Origin: Lachnospiraceae bacterium UBA7143
GTDB taxonomy: Bacteria > Bacillota > Clostridia > Lachnospirales > Lachnospiraceae
Assembly (NCBI GenBank): GCA_002491905.1
Contig: DKWV01000018.1
Location: 1-61,876, forward strand
DNA: 61,876 nt
Reading direction: 5' to 3'
Each line of letters begins with the position of its first letter. The stretch's first letter is position 1. The translations under genes were made by a program, and so were the position numbers. The notes below the pieces were generated by a model. The model made no database searches. It worked only from the letters and a program-made list of their open reading frames with translations, and had not been told where the DNA came from. Of the stretch, positions 18,717 to 27,550 are shown piece after piece.

Positions 18717-18755
18717 ACAAGATATGGTATTGTGCACTTTTCACTTCACATGCGC

Positions 18756-20858
18756 CTACTTCACCGACACCTCCACGCATCTCTTTCCCGAGAGCGCCGC
18801 CGTCCGCTCATCCGGCTGTCCCGTTCCCACATAGAGTACATATCTGCCGCTGCCCTTGACGTGAGCGCCCTCATCATCCACCACGAGAAACGCCTGCCCG
18901 GAAACCGGAACGGTAAGCTCCCTGCTCTCGCCTGCCTCCAGAAAAACCCTTGTGAAAGCACAGAGACTGTGATTCGGCACGGTGCAGGGAGACTCCATAT
19001 CTTTCACATAAATCTGAATCACGTCGCCCGTCGCTGCGTTCCCCACATTTTTCACGGTTATCTGCACGGTCACATCCCCAGAAATATCATCTCTCGAGGC
19101 AAGGCTCGCACGCTCCACCTGCATGTCACCGTAAGTCAGTCCGTATCCAAATGGGTAAAGCGCCTCCTTTTCCATATAGCGGTATGTTCTCCCCTTCATG
19201 CTGTAGTCCTCAAAAGCAGGCAGATCATCCAAAGAACGGTAGAAAGTCACCGGCAGTTTTCCTGACGGGGAGCATTCCCCGAACAGAATGTCCGCCACCG
19301 CCTTACCACCCCGCGCGCCGGGATACCAAAGCTGCATAATTGCCGCCGCCTTCTCCTGTGCCTCGGAAAGATCGATCGCGCTCCCCGTCATCAGGCATAC
19401 GACCACAGGCTTACCCACGGCGAACACCGCCTCCATCAGCCTTCTCTGGGGTGCCGGCAGAAGAAGATCCGCCTTGTCCCCGGATGCATAGCTGTTGCCC
19501 GTATCGCCCTCTTCTCCCTCCAGCGTCTCATTCAGTCCCACGCAGAGCACCACCACATCACTGTGCTTCGCCACCGTAACCGCCTCCGCAATGCGGTCGT
19601 TCTCCCATGCAAGATTTTCCACGCGGTCTTTAAACAGATGAGAGCCTTCTGAGTACAAAACTCTGCCATTATGTCCGACTTTGTCCTGTATTCCTTCCAG
19701 CACTGTAATATATCTGGAGGATGTCCCGTGATAATTTCCAATCAGAGCCTCCCTACTGTTGGCATTCGGCCCGATCACGCCGATGGTATGACCCGCCGAC
19801 GCATTCAGGGGAAGAACGCCGTCATTCTTGAGAAGTACCACCGACTCCCGGGCTAGCTGCTGTGCCACTTCCAAATGCTCTTCGCACTCCACTTTCTCAT
19901 AGGGAATGTCGTCGTATTTGCTTCCGTCGAACAGACCGAGAAGGTATCTTGTGGTGAACGCACGAACGGCAGCCTCCGTGATCTCCTCCTCCGTCACAAG
20001 CCCCTGCTCCAGCGCCTTGAGAAGATACAGGTAAGTCACGCCGCAGTTGATGTCGCAGCCGCTCTTTAAGGCAAGCGCCGCAGACTCCTCCATTGTGTGC
20101 GTCACCATATGCTTCTCGTGAAAATCCCTGATCGCCCAGCAGTCCGACACAAAATGTCCTTCAAATCCCCACTCGCCGCGCAGAATATCCTGCATCAGCG
20201 TCCTGCTGCCGCAGCATGGTTCCCCGTTCGTCCGGTTGTAGGCGCCCATCACGGCCTCCACGCCCGCCTCCTGCACACATGCCTTAAAAGCGGGCAGATA
20301 AGTTTCAGCCATATCTTTTTTCGTGGCCACGGCGTTGAACTCATGGCGCAGCGCCTCCGGCCCGGAATGCACCGCAAAGTGCTTGGCGCAGGCCGCGGAT
20401 TTCAACACATCTCCATCGCCCTGCAGTCCCTCCACATAGGCCACGCCCAGCCTGGAAGTCAGATAAGGGTCCTCTCCGTAAGTCTCCTGTCCCCTTCCCC
20501 ATCTGGGATCCCTGAAAATATTGACATTGGGCGACCAGAATGTCAGCCCCTTATAGATATCCCTGTCATTTTCCGCAGACAACGCATTGTATTTCGCTCT
20601 TCCCTCCGTCGCCGCCACATCCCCGGCCTTTTGCAGTAATTCCACATCAAAAGTGGCTGCCATGCCGATTGCCTGCGGAAAGCTGGTTGCCACGCCGGCT
20701 CTCGCCACACCGTGCAGCGCCTCTCCCCACCAGTTGTAGGCCGGCACACCAAGCCGCTCAACCGCCGGCGCGTCATAGCGCAGCTGGGAAGCTTTCTCCT
20801 CCACCGTCATCTGACCCACTAATTCCTCCGCCCTGCGTCTTGCCTCTTCTCTCGTCAT
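18756..20858 (-). CDS. Glycoside hydrolase family 3, beta-xylosidase/beta-glucosidase type
   Basis: A 700-residue GH3 enzyme that should release terminal sugars from beta-linked oligosaccharides. There is no signal peptide, so it acts in the cytoplasm on imported substrate. The (beta/alpha)8 domain has NIFRDPRWGRGQETYGEDP, GAYNRTNGEPCCGS and the nucleophile Asp in FVSDCWAI. The alpha/beta sandwich domain covers about 330-540. A fibronectin-III-like domain ends the protein (about 590-690). The SDCWA context and overall layout resemble bacterial xylan 1,4-beta-xylosidases more than strict beta-glucosidases, but specificity is inference. It is divergent from an AraC regulator and close to a sugar ABC transporter, which fits oligosaccharide use. 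A strong terminator follows. Confidence 0.9.
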   Translation of the reverse strand: MTREEARRRAEELVGQMTVEEKASQLRYDAPAVERLGVPAYNWWGEALHGVARAGVATSFPQAIGMAATFDVELLQKAGDVAATEGRAKYNALSAENDRDIYKGLTFWSPNVNIFRDPRWGRGQETYGEDPYLTSRLGVAYVEGLQGDGDVLKSAACAKHFAVHSGPEALRHEFNAVATKKDMAETYLPAFKACVQEAGVEAVMGAYNRTNGEPCCGSRTLMQDILRGEWGFEGHFVSDCWAIRDFHEKHMVTHTMEESAALALKSGCDINCGVTYLYLLKALEQGLVTEEEITEAAVRAFTTRYLLGLFDGSKYDDIPYEKVECEEHLEVAQQLARESVVLLKNDGVLPLNASAGHTIGVIGPNANSREALIGNYHGTSSRYITVLEGIQDKVGHNGRVLYSEGSHLFKDRVENLAWENDRIAEAVTVAKHSDVVVLCVGLNETLEGEEGDTGNSYASGDKADLLLPAPQRRLMEAVFAVGKPVVVCLMTGSAIDLSEAQEKAAAIMQLWYPGARGGKAVADILFGECSPSGKLPVTFYRSLDDLPAFEDYSMKGRTYRYMEKEALYPFGYGLTYGDMQVERASLASRDDISGDVTVQITVKNVGNAATGDVIQIYVKDMESPCTVPNHSLCAFTRVFLEAGESRELTVPVSGQAFLVVDDEGAHVKGSGRYVLYVGTGQPDERTAALSGKRCVEVSVK

Positions 20859-20918
20859 ATGATCTTCTTATCCTTTCCGCCCGTTTTCCCGGACTTTGCC
20901 TGCACGAAAATCGTCCTG

Positions 20919-20947
20919 TTGCGACTTTATTCTACATAAGGTATAAT
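20919..20947 (+). promoter_or_regulatory. Promoter of the AraC-family gene
   Basis: TTGCGA, a 17-base spacer and TATAAT, about 140 bases before the start codon. A perfect inverted repeat begins at the next base. Confidence 0.7.
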
Positions 20948-20973
20948 AGACGCAGATTCAGCAGTCTGCGTCT
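20948..20973. promoter_or_regulatory. 9-bp perfect inverted repeat at the AraC transcription start
   Basis: AGACGCAGA and TCTGCGTCT are separated by eight bases. The repeat directly follows the -10 box and would span the transcription start. It could be an operator, for example for autoregulation or shared control of the divergent GH3 gene, or a 5' mRNA hairpin. Confidence 0.6.
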
Positions 20974-21084
20974 AAGGAATTACCGCATAATTCTTCCAGA
21001 CAGCGCCAAGAATTACCTCTCTTGAGATATGATGCCATATTACCATATCCGCCATACAAATAACAGGAGTGAATATTGTGAAGC

Positions 21085-22011
21085 ATGAGAAAACTTTATC
21101 CCCCCCTCAGTTATGAGCAGCCTGTTCTAAACTTCAAAGCGCGGTCATTGAGCGGATCAAGGGAGTATGTTGACTTTATTCCCGAATCCCATCTGCGCAT
21201 CTGGTACAACACGCAGACCGAAGGCTATGCAAACCATTACCACAATGCGATGGAAATTATTGTCTGCGCCGAAGATCAATATTTCATCACAACAGGCAGC
21301 CGCACCTACACGCTGGTGCCGGGAGATATCCTGATTATTCCCCCCTACATGCTGCACGAGCTTCAAAGCAAGCCTTCGGGCGCGCGGTTTATCTATCTCA
21401 TTGACATTGACATGCTGCGCTGTTTTCGAGACTACAAAGCGCTGGAACCGGCCTTTATGGAGCCGTGGCTGTGCACTGCCGCCACACGTCCTGTAATCTA
21501 CCGGCATATTTATGATGCCCTGATGCGGATGGCCAAACTCTATTTTTCCCATCAGATTTTTTGGGAAATTTCCATCTACTCTATCCTGCTGGAACTCTTT
21601 ACAACCATAGGAACCAGCCACTATCTCCAGAATGCCGATGCATCCGCCGAAAACGCCGACGACCAGCAGTCGGAAAACTACACTCTATTCTCCAATCTGC
21701 TCAACTTTATCGACACCCACTATGCGGACGACCTGACTCTGGAACAGGCAGCGGAGTATATCGGTTTCTCTAAGTATCATTTTACCCGTCTGTTCAAGCA
21801 GCACACCAACACCACTTTTCACAACTATCTGTGCTACAAACGGATTCAGGCGGCGCAGTCGCTGCTCACCGAGGACAGGAACCGGCCCATTACGGATATC
21901 GCCTTTTGCAGCGGTTTCAACAATCTAACTACGTTCAACCGATGTTTCAGCAAATACGCAGGCTGTTCCCCCACGGAATACCGCAACAAACTGCGCCACG
22001 AGGAAGTTTAA
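21085..22011 (+). CDS. AraC-family transcriptional regulator
   Basis: A 308-residue sugar-responsive regulator. The N-terminal cupin-like domain (about 25-165) has YHNAMEIIVC and PGDILIIPPYMLHE. The C-terminal domain carries two helix-turn-helix units (about 205-300): LTLEQAAEYIGFSKYHFTRLF and ITDIAFCSGFNNLTTFNRCF, followed by the AraC signature KYAGCSPTEYR. The nearest AGGAG is about 15 bases before the ATG, and a GTG with better spacing starts only a 12-codon out-of-frame peptide that overlaps the start. The next gene converges with a single base between stop codons. It probably activates the GH3 gene and the transporter. Confidence 0.93.
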   Translation: MRKLYPPLSYEQPVLNFKARSLSGSREYVDFIPESHLRIWYNTQTEGYANHYHNAMEIIVCAEDQYFITTGSRTYTLVPGDILIIPPYMLHELQSKPSGARFIYLIDIDMLRCFRDYKALEPAFMEPWLCTAATRPVIYRHIYDALMRMAKLYFSHQIFWEISIYSILLELFTTIGTSHYLQNADASAENADDQQSENYTLFSNLLNFIDTHYADDLTLEQAAEYIGFSKYHFTRLFKQHTNTTFHNYLCYKRIQAAQSLLTEDRNRPITDIAFCSGFNNLTTFNRCFSKYAGCSPTEYRNKLRHEEV

Positions 22012-22012
22012 A

Positions 22013-22855
22013 TTACCCTTTCACACCGCCCAGCGCTACACCGGCTATGATATACTTGGACAGAAGCAGATATACCACGATAAGCGGCAGCACCGTCAAT
22101 GTCAGTCCCATATAGACAGAGCCGTACTCGGTTTTATAGATATCGCCTTTCAGCAGACTTACCATGATGGGCATGGTATATTTCTTCTGGTCCGTCAGCA
22201 GTACGAGCGGTGTAAACAGGTTGTTCCAGCTTGCCACGAAACTGAAAATCGCCTGCGTCGCAATTGCCGGTTTCATGATCGGCAGCACGATCCTGTTAAA
22301 GATCATAAACTCCTTTGCGCCATCTATTCTGGCCGACTGCACGATTTCCATTGAGAGGGTCGGCTGTAAGTACTGTCTCATGAAGAACACCATAGTCGGT
22401 GAGGCGATTGCCGGTAAGATCAGCATGGACAATTTGTTCGTCATATGTATCTTATAGACCATCTGATAGAAACCGATCATCGTTACCTGTGCAGGAATCA
22501 TCATCACTACCATGATAAAACTGAAAAACGCGTTCCGCAGTTTCCAGTTGTAAGCCACCTGCGCATATGCCGTCAGGGAAGAAAAATAGATTGCCAGCGC
22601 AGTCGCACCTATGGAAATGATAAGTGAATTTGCAAAGCCTACTGCCGGATTAAAACTCTTGCCGAGCAGTATCTTGATATTATTCATCATATAAGAAGAA
22701 GGAATCAGCGAAATTGCGTGCTGCTGGATCTCCGTCGTGGACCTGGTCGCATTCACGATCATAATCCAGAAAGGCAGAACACTCAAAATTGCCAGAAAGA
22801 TGCATACTACATATATCACAATCTTCATAACACGATTTTCTTTATTATTTAACAT
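22013..22855 (-). CDS. Carbohydrate ABC transporter permease (MalG/LplC type)
   Basis: Inner-membrane subunit of a sugar importer, 280 residues with six predicted helices. The EAA loop that contacts the ATPase is recognisable, with ARIDGAKEFMIFNRIVLP near residues 190-207. The ATG overlaps the end of the upstream permease gene by seven bases and has AAAGGAG before it. It forms a transporter with the next permease and the binding lipoprotein. No ATPase gene is present nearby, as is usual when a shared MsmK/MsiK-type ATPase energises several importers. Confidence 0.93.
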   Translation of the reverse strand: MLNNKENRVMKIVIYVVCIFLAILSVLPFWIMIVNATRSTTEIQQHAISLIPSSYMMNNIKILLGKSFNPAVGFANSLIISIGATALAIYFSSLTAYAQVAYNWKLRNAFFSFIMVVMMIPAQVTMIGFYQMVYKIHMTNKLSMLILPAIASPTMVFFMRQYLQPTLSMEIVQSARIDGAKEFMIFNRIVLPIMKPAIATQAIFSFVASWNNLFTPLVLLTDQKKYTMPIMVSLLKGDIYKTEYGSVYMGLTLTVLPLIVVYLLLSKYIIAGVALGGVKG

Positions 22856-23868
22856 GATGCGTTCTCCTTTCCGGCTTTCATTTTTTTCATGTAAGCCTTC
22901 TGCTGCTGTCTGATCTGCTTATTCAACTGTGCTTCATCCTTATCCCGCATAACAAAGAACATGATCGAAGCGAGAATCGCGATAATCACAAACATGATCA
23001 TGCTCGCCGCAGCCGCCCTGTTGTACATGTAACTTCCGCTGAATGCCTGCTTGTAAATAAACAGACTGGTCGTCAATGTCGCATCATCCGGCTTGCCGTC
23101 CTGGAACAGTCTCGGGATATCGAACATGTTCAGACCACCGATCAGACTCGTGACAAGCGTAAACAGGAGAATGGTCTTAATATTTGGCATTGTAATATAG
23201 AAGAATGTCTGCACACGGTTCGCCCCATCCACCTCAGCCGACTCAAATATCTCCGGGCTGATTCCCAGAATACCGGAGATCAGCGTAATCATGGTAGAAC
23301 CGTACCACATCCATGTTTGGATAAAGATTACAACACCTCTTGCCACCGCTTTGCTTCTCAATAACTCTATAGGCGCATCTATGAATCCGAAGCGCACAAG
23401 CAGGTCGTTGACCGGACCCATAGGATACCCGAAAAATCCGCTGAACAGGATAGCGATCGTCGCCGCCGTAATGATATTCGGCATATAAAGCAGCACCTTG
23501 AACGTACCCTGCCCTTTTACCTTACTTCTTCTGTCCGTAAACCAGGCCGCTAACAGAAGCGCAAGAAACATCTGCGGAATAAAATTCGCCAGCCATATAA
23601 CGACTGTATTCCGAAACGCCAGTTGAAAAGACGGACTCGACAATACAGTCTTAAAGTTTCTGAAAAGGTCGTCTGTCAGGAAATGAATATCCGTCTTTCC
23701 CAGACCTTTTAAATCGGTAAAACCGATCACCGCCGTATACACGGTCGGATATAATGAAAACAATAAAAATGCGATGACAAACGGAATACTGAAAATATAA
23801 CCGTATTTCGCATATCTGTCATACCCCGGTTTCTTACTTTTCATCCTTCCCCACCTTCCCGCAATCAT
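22849..23868 (-). CDS. Carbohydrate ABC transporter permease (MalF/UgpA type)
   Basis: Partner permease, 339 residues. A short basic cytoplasmic leader precedes six predicted helices. The EAA-like loop SAEVDGANRVQTFFYITMP is near residue 210. A Lys/Gln-rich cytoplasmic tail ends the protein. The ATG at 23868 has AAGGACAAC upstream; an internal Met codon at 23844 has its AAGG too close. It lies downstream of the binding-protein gene, separated by a strong hairpin that probably lowers permease expression relative to the binding protein. Confidence 0.92.
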   Translation of the reverse strand: MIAGRWGRMKSKKPGYDRYAKYGYIFSIPFVIAFLLFSLYPTVYTAVIGFTDLKGLGKTDIHFLTDDLFRNFKTVLSSPSFQLAFRNTVVIWLANFIPQMFLALLLAAWFTDRRSKVKGQGTFKVLLYMPNIITAATIAILFSGFFGYPMGPVNDLLVRFGFIDAPIELLRSKAVARGVVIFIQTWMWYGSTMITLISGILGISPEIFESAEVDGANRVQTFFYITMPNIKTILLFTLVTSLIGGLNMFDIPRLFQDGKPDDATLTTSLFIYKQAFSGSYMYNRAAAASMIMFVIIAILASIMFFVMRDKDEAQLNKQIRQQQKAYMKKMKAGKENASC

Positions 23869-23889
23869 GTTGTCCTTTTTCCAATTTGA

Positions 23890-23919
23890 ACAGGGCGGAC
23901 GCTACTGTGTCCGCCCTGT
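23890..23919 (-). promoter_or_regulatory. Intercistronic hairpin between binding protein and permease genes
   Basis: ACAGGGCGGAC and GTCCGCCCTGT form a perfect 11-bp GC-rich stem with an eight-base loop. There is no T-run after it, so it is more likely a 3' stability or partial attenuation element than a full terminator. Confidence 0.7.
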
Positions 23920-23959
23920 CATAACAACTATAATGAATTTCGATGTTTTGCAACCGTTC

Positions 23960-25393
23960 TTACTCTACAATAACGTCCAGATTGTCTGCTACCTGCTGCT
24001 TAAAGTCCGCGATTGCCTGCTCGCGGGACTTATTGCCCGCCGTATACTCACGAGTCTGATCTCTCCAATACTGGTTGATCGTCTCATCGTACTGTGTCAG
24101 GTTGGTGCCCTTCGCATACTGATTAGCGGGAACAAATGCCTCAAACATGTTCTGCCCGCCGAGGAATTCTACGGAACCGTCGGACTTGGACATAACCGTA
24201 CCGCTTGCAACTGCGTCCTTCGTGCCGCCTTCACCGTTCAAGGTACCATTCGCCCACTTATACTGCAGACCGTCCTCAGAACTGTCCAGAGTGATCCACT
24301 CAATGATTTTGCCGACAGCCTCTGCCTTCTCGGTATTCTTGTTTGCCAGAACCCATGTACCGCCCCAGAAGAAACCGATGGGAGGTGTGCAGACTGCCCA
24401 GTCACCGTATGTGCCTTCACCAACTTTTTCGCCGCCGCAGTTGGGAGCCATCGTATAGTTGATCAGCCAAGCGGGACCGAAGAAACCGAAGATACCCTTC
24501 TCGCCTTCGCCCTTCATATCTGCAAACCATGCATCCTGCCAGTCCTGTGTATCATTGTGATAGCCGTTGTCCTTTAACTTCTTGGAGAGGTCAAGGAACT
24601 CCTCACGCTTCGGGTCAATGGTGAGCTTGCCGTCAACGATCCAGCCCTGATCGGAACTGTTCTCAACTGCATGCCAGATATCACCGTCACCGGAGACAAT
24701 ACCGTAACCCTTCGCCTTCAGATCTTCCGCTGCCGTGAAGAACTGATCCCAGCCGGGACCGATCTTCTTCTCAATTTCAGCCGGATCATCCGTGCCCCAA
24801 ACATCTTTCGCGATAGAACGACGGTAAATAAATGCACCGCCTGTTGCCTGATAACCGAGACCTACTAACTGGCCGTCGGGGTTGGTACCGATATCAACCG
24901 TGTACTGTGCGATATCTGCCTCCTTTAACTTAGCGTCCACGTCTATGCCCATATCAGCGTAAGGCATTGCATACTGGCATGCGTCACCCTGTGTATATTT
25001 AAGAACAAACGCTGCCTCAGCACAGTAAATATCGGGAGCCTCAGCGCCGCCTGCGGCAAGGGCCTGGTCAAGAGCTGGCTGGTAAGCGCCGTCTGTAGTA
25101 GCAATAATTGTGGTGTTAATCTTGTAACCGAAATCAGGATGCGCCTCGATATACTTCTCGATCATACCGGGCACCTCATCGGTGAACGCCCATACATTGA
25201 TCGTATCAGAGCCCCCTGCCGCACCTGCGTCCGCCGCCGGCGCACTCTCGTCTGCTGCCGGTGCACTTTCCTCAGTTGCCGGCGCACTCTCGCTGCCGGA
25301 ATCTGCTGCCGGTGCACTGCTGTCACCACCGCATCCTGTCAGAAGAGAAGCTGCCATGCATCCGCACAGCATACATGCCAAAAACTTTTTCAT
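23960..25393 (-). CDS. Sugar ABC transporter substrate-binding lipoprotein
   Basis: Extracellular solute-binding protein of family 1, 477 residues. A type II signal peptide ends in the lipobox LTGC (lipid on about Cys21). A flexible linker with SAPA(A/T)-E/D repeats (about 27-62) tethers the domain to the membrane. The binding fold begins at DTINVWAFTDEVP and includes the typical WDQFFTAAEDLKAKGYG, GIFGFFGPAWLI and WVLANKNTEKAEAVGKIIEWIT. The ligand cannot be read from sequence; the neighbouring GH3 gene suggests a plant oligosaccharide. AGGAGG lies upstream of the ATG. Confidence 0.93.
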   Translation of the reverse strand: MKKFLACMLCGCMAASLLTGCGGDSSAPAADSGSESAPATEESAPAADESAPAADAGAAGGSDTINVWAFTDEVPGMIEKYIEAHPDFGYKINTTIIATTDGAYQPALDQALAAGGAEAPDIYCAEAAFVLKYTQGDACQYAMPYADMGIDVDAKLKEADIAQYTVDIGTNPDGQLVGLGYQATGGAFIYRRSIAKDVWGTDDPAEIEKKIGPGWDQFFTAAEDLKAKGYGIVSGDGDIWHAVENSSDQGWIVDGKLTIDPKREEFLDLSKKLKDNGYHNDTQDWQDAWFADMKGEGEKGIFGFFGPAWLINYTMAPNCGGEKVGEGTYGDWAVCTPPIGFFWGGTWVLANKNTEKAEAVGKIIEWITLDSSEDGLQYKWANGTLNGEGGTKDAVASGTVMSKSDGSVEFLGGQNMFEAFVPANQYAKGTNLTQYDETINQYWRDQTREYTAGNKSREQAIADFKQQVADNLDVIVE

Positions 25394-25592
25394 CTTTCAT
25401 CCTCCTTTGCTTTTATCCGTTTTTTATATCCGCCATCTTCCGATAACGTAATTTCATTTTATCATCTGAAATTGATAATTCTTTACACTTCTTGCTCTCG
25501 GTTTCACAATTATTGCTAAATGAATACCATAAACAGACAGTTTATTTGTAAAATATGACAAAAGCTGTCAAAATCCATTTCAAGATGGGGTA

Positions 25593-25621
25593 TTGACAAG
25601 GTTTTTTCTTTTTGATAAACT
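25593..25621 (+). promoter_or_regulatory. Promoter of tRNA-Thr
   Basis: A consensus TTGACA, a 17-base spacer and TAAACT, about 37 bases before the tRNA. The -10 region overlaps the left arm of an inverted repeat flanking the tRNA. Confidence 0.75.
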
Positions 25622-25742
25622 ATAACACGGTGACAGAAAGCAGATTCTATGTCACAGGCTGCTGTGGCTCAGTCGGTAGAGCGTCGCATTGGTAGTGCGG
25701 AGGTCACGGGTCCGATTCCCGTCAGCAGCTTTTATCAAAAAG
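25608..25742. repeat. 12-bp inverted repeat flanking tRNA-Thr
   Basis: CTTTTTGATAAA at 25608-25619 and its exact complement TTTATCAAAAAG at 25731-25742 bracket the tRNA. The right arm begins one base after the discriminator. Confidence 0.7.
25658..25730 (+). tRNA. tRNA-Thr (anticodon GGU)
   Basis: A complete cloverleaf folds by eye. The acceptor GCTGCTG pairs with CAGCAGC, the D stem GCTC with GAGC, the anticodon stem TCGCA with TGCGG around the loop TTGGTAG, and the T stem ACGGG with CCCGT around TCCGATT. The anticodon GGT reads Thr codons ACC and ACU. CCA is not encoded and would be added after transcription. It marks the left edge of an AT-richer accessory region. Confidence 0.93.
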
Positions 25743-25900
25743 GGTTTTTGAGGTATGATGCTTCGAAAAGCCTTTATTTTTATATTTATTGTTTTTTCAT
25801 TATCAGTTTGCTATACTCTTCTAATTGAAATTGCATAGAATTATAGAATGGAAAAAATTTGTTTTGTGTATGGATTAAATAATGGAAAGGATGTGTTTTT

Positions 25901-26140
25901 ATGGCATATGATACGTTGATCAGAGAAGCAAAAGATCTGCCCGAAGATATGATAGAGCAGATCATTGATTTTATGAGATTTTTAAAATACACATCGAAAA
26001 AGGAAACAGCAAACCATTCTGTCAATAATAATGCTGCACCCCGCAGATCGATAAATCCGTTAGCGGATGAATTTATTTCTATTGCAGAGGATTTTGACAA
26101 GACGCCGGAATGTTTTAAGGACCAAGCATTGGGAAATTAG
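25901..26140 (+). CDS. Small DUF2281-like protein (orphan antitoxin-like)
   Basis: A 79-residue soluble protein. The first 35 residues, including LPEDMIEQIIDFMRFLKY, resemble the LPEE-x-V-x-D-F-x-x-F-L start of DUF2281/VapB-like antitoxins. The C-terminal half, from about residue 40, is polar, contains PLADEFISIAEDFDKTPECF and could be the toxin-binding tail. AAAGGATG lies upstream. No toxin gene follows in the 93 bases before the next convergent gene, so if it is an antitoxin it is an orphan or its partner has been lost. Confidence 0.6.
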   Translation: MAYDTLIREAKDLPEDMIEQIIDFMRFLKYTSKKETANHSVNNNAAPRRSINPLADEFISIAEDFDKTPECFKDQALGN

Positions 26141-26233
26141 AAATTAGAAGTTCAATTTCCAAAATTGCGGAAACTTGTGAAAAAGAACAATTGCAGCCGA
26201 TCACTCCCGTCACAAAGACTCACCTTGTCTTAT

Positions 26234-27391
26234 CTATTCATAAATATATTCTGTCCAACAACCAATACCAGTCTCTTTGATTTTGTTCCCATCTTCGTCA
26301 TATTCATATTCTGTGCCGAATGCAAATCCGCCACCAGAGTTTTGAGAAACCAATACAAGGCACCCATTATCGTTATACTGATACTCATTCACAAAATTTA
26401 TATCACCATCGTTGTTATAAGATATTTCTTTGATCATGTTTCCGTTATTGTCATATTCCCGTTCAAAGTGAAAGTATACACTACCGTCGCTGTTATAACA
26501 AATATCTTTAACCTCGTTTCCTATACTGTCATATCCATACTCTCTCCAAGTACAGATGCTGCCATCATCGTTATAGGTCTTTGCCTCAAGTTGATTCCCG
26601 CTATTATCATACGAAGCTTCCTGTATTACTATAGTTAGCTCATCAGTGGTCTGTGTCGCTCTGATAAGATTCCCATTGTTATCATATTCATACTCGCATA
26701 AAGTAGTTTTACCGCTGTTCCGGTCAAGAGTTATTCTTTTGGTTTCGTTTTCGTTACCATCATATTCAGATGTGATAGTAAGAGCAGTCACACTACTATA
26801 GCTAGTTGAACTAACCAGTTTTCCAAAAATATCATACTCATAATCACACAAATAATTGCTAAATTTGTTTGCTCCGGTACTGCCACCCTTGGTTTCATGG
26901 ATTTTTTTACCGTTTTCATTATATTCATATTTACACCAAGTGTCTATACTGCCATCAGGCTTGCATACGTCAGCCGAATAGATCATGCGTCCATTGCCGT
27001 CGTATTCATATTCTCTCCATGAGTTTATCTCACCGCTATCGGAATAATTAGTGCATTTAGACAAATGTCCTGCCTCGTCATATTCATAGTAGTAGCTTTG
27101 AAGCACATGCCCATCTTCGCTGCTATGCCAGATTTCTTCCCGCAGGAGTTTCTTTGGCGATTCCTCAAAAATCGTTATACTATCATCTTCATCAATATTT
27201 TCGGTTGGGTTTTCTGCTGTTGATTCTTCACTGCCGCTGTCGGCGACCGGTTCCTCTAAATCGGTTTTGCTTGCACTCTCATCTATTGTCAAGGCAGATG
27301 TAGAAGTGGACGAATCGGAACTGTTTCCGCAAGCTATTAAGCCAACAGTCAGAGCAAATGTCCCCAAAATCACAAATAATGTTCTTTCCAT
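26234..27391 (-). CDS. YD-repeat lipoprotein
   Basis: A 385-residue predicted surface lipoprotein. The signal peptide ends in the lipobox LIAC. An acidic Ser/Thr/Glu linker follows (about 22-75). The body is a chain of about ten degenerate RHS/YD-type repeats of 28-31 residues, with the recurring pattern YEYDxxGNxIKxxxYNxDGSI and WREYEYD. Such repeats form beta-structures in surface proteins and toxin shells. No C-terminal toxin or peptidase domain is attached. The frame is open for 22 more codons upstream, but the ATG at 27391 has GGAGTTAATA before it. Base composition is AT-richer than the core genes. Function unknown. Confidence 0.8.
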   Translation of the reverse strand: MERTLFVILGTFALTVGLIACGNSSDSSTSTSALTIDESASKTDLEEPVADSGSEESTAENPTENIDEDDSITIFEESPKKLLREEIWHSSEDGHVLQSYYYEYDEAGHLSKCTNYSDSGEINSWREYEYDGNGRMIYSADVCKPDGSIDTWCKYEYNENGKKIHETKGGSTGANKFSNYLCDYEYDIFGKLVSSTSYSSVTALTITSEYDGNENETKRITLDRNSGKTTLCEYEYDNNGNLIRATQTTDELTIVIQEASYDNSGNQLEAKTYNDDGSICTWREYGYDSIGNEVKDICYNSDGSVYFHFEREYDNNGNMIKEISYNNDGDINFVNEYQYNDNGCLVLVSQNSGGGFAFGTEYEYDEDGNKIKETGIGCWTEYIYE

Positions 27392-27550
27392 TATTAACTC
27401 CATTTCTTCGCTGCGTTTTGCGCATAAACGAGTTTGTGGCAAACCATGCGCAGACACAAATCTCGCGATTGAGAATTTTAATTTTCAATCTTTCCCTTCT
27501 TTAATTTTGCACAATCCAAGAGACTCGCACTTAATTTCTATTCAAAAAGA

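Noticed and set aside
18589..18755. T-box leader before cysE
   Set aside because: The gap is too short after subtracting the GH3 terminator and promoter, and no T-box sequence was found.
26196..26216. Partial match to the tRNA-Thr 3' end as an att remnant
   Set aside because: CCGAT and TCCCGTCA are shared, but a three-base insertion and the missing acceptor end make chance more likely; no integrase is nearby.
26234..27391. Full RHS/polymorphic toxin
   Set aside because: YD-like repeats are present, but the protein is short and has no RHS core, pre-toxin motif or C-terminal toxin domain.
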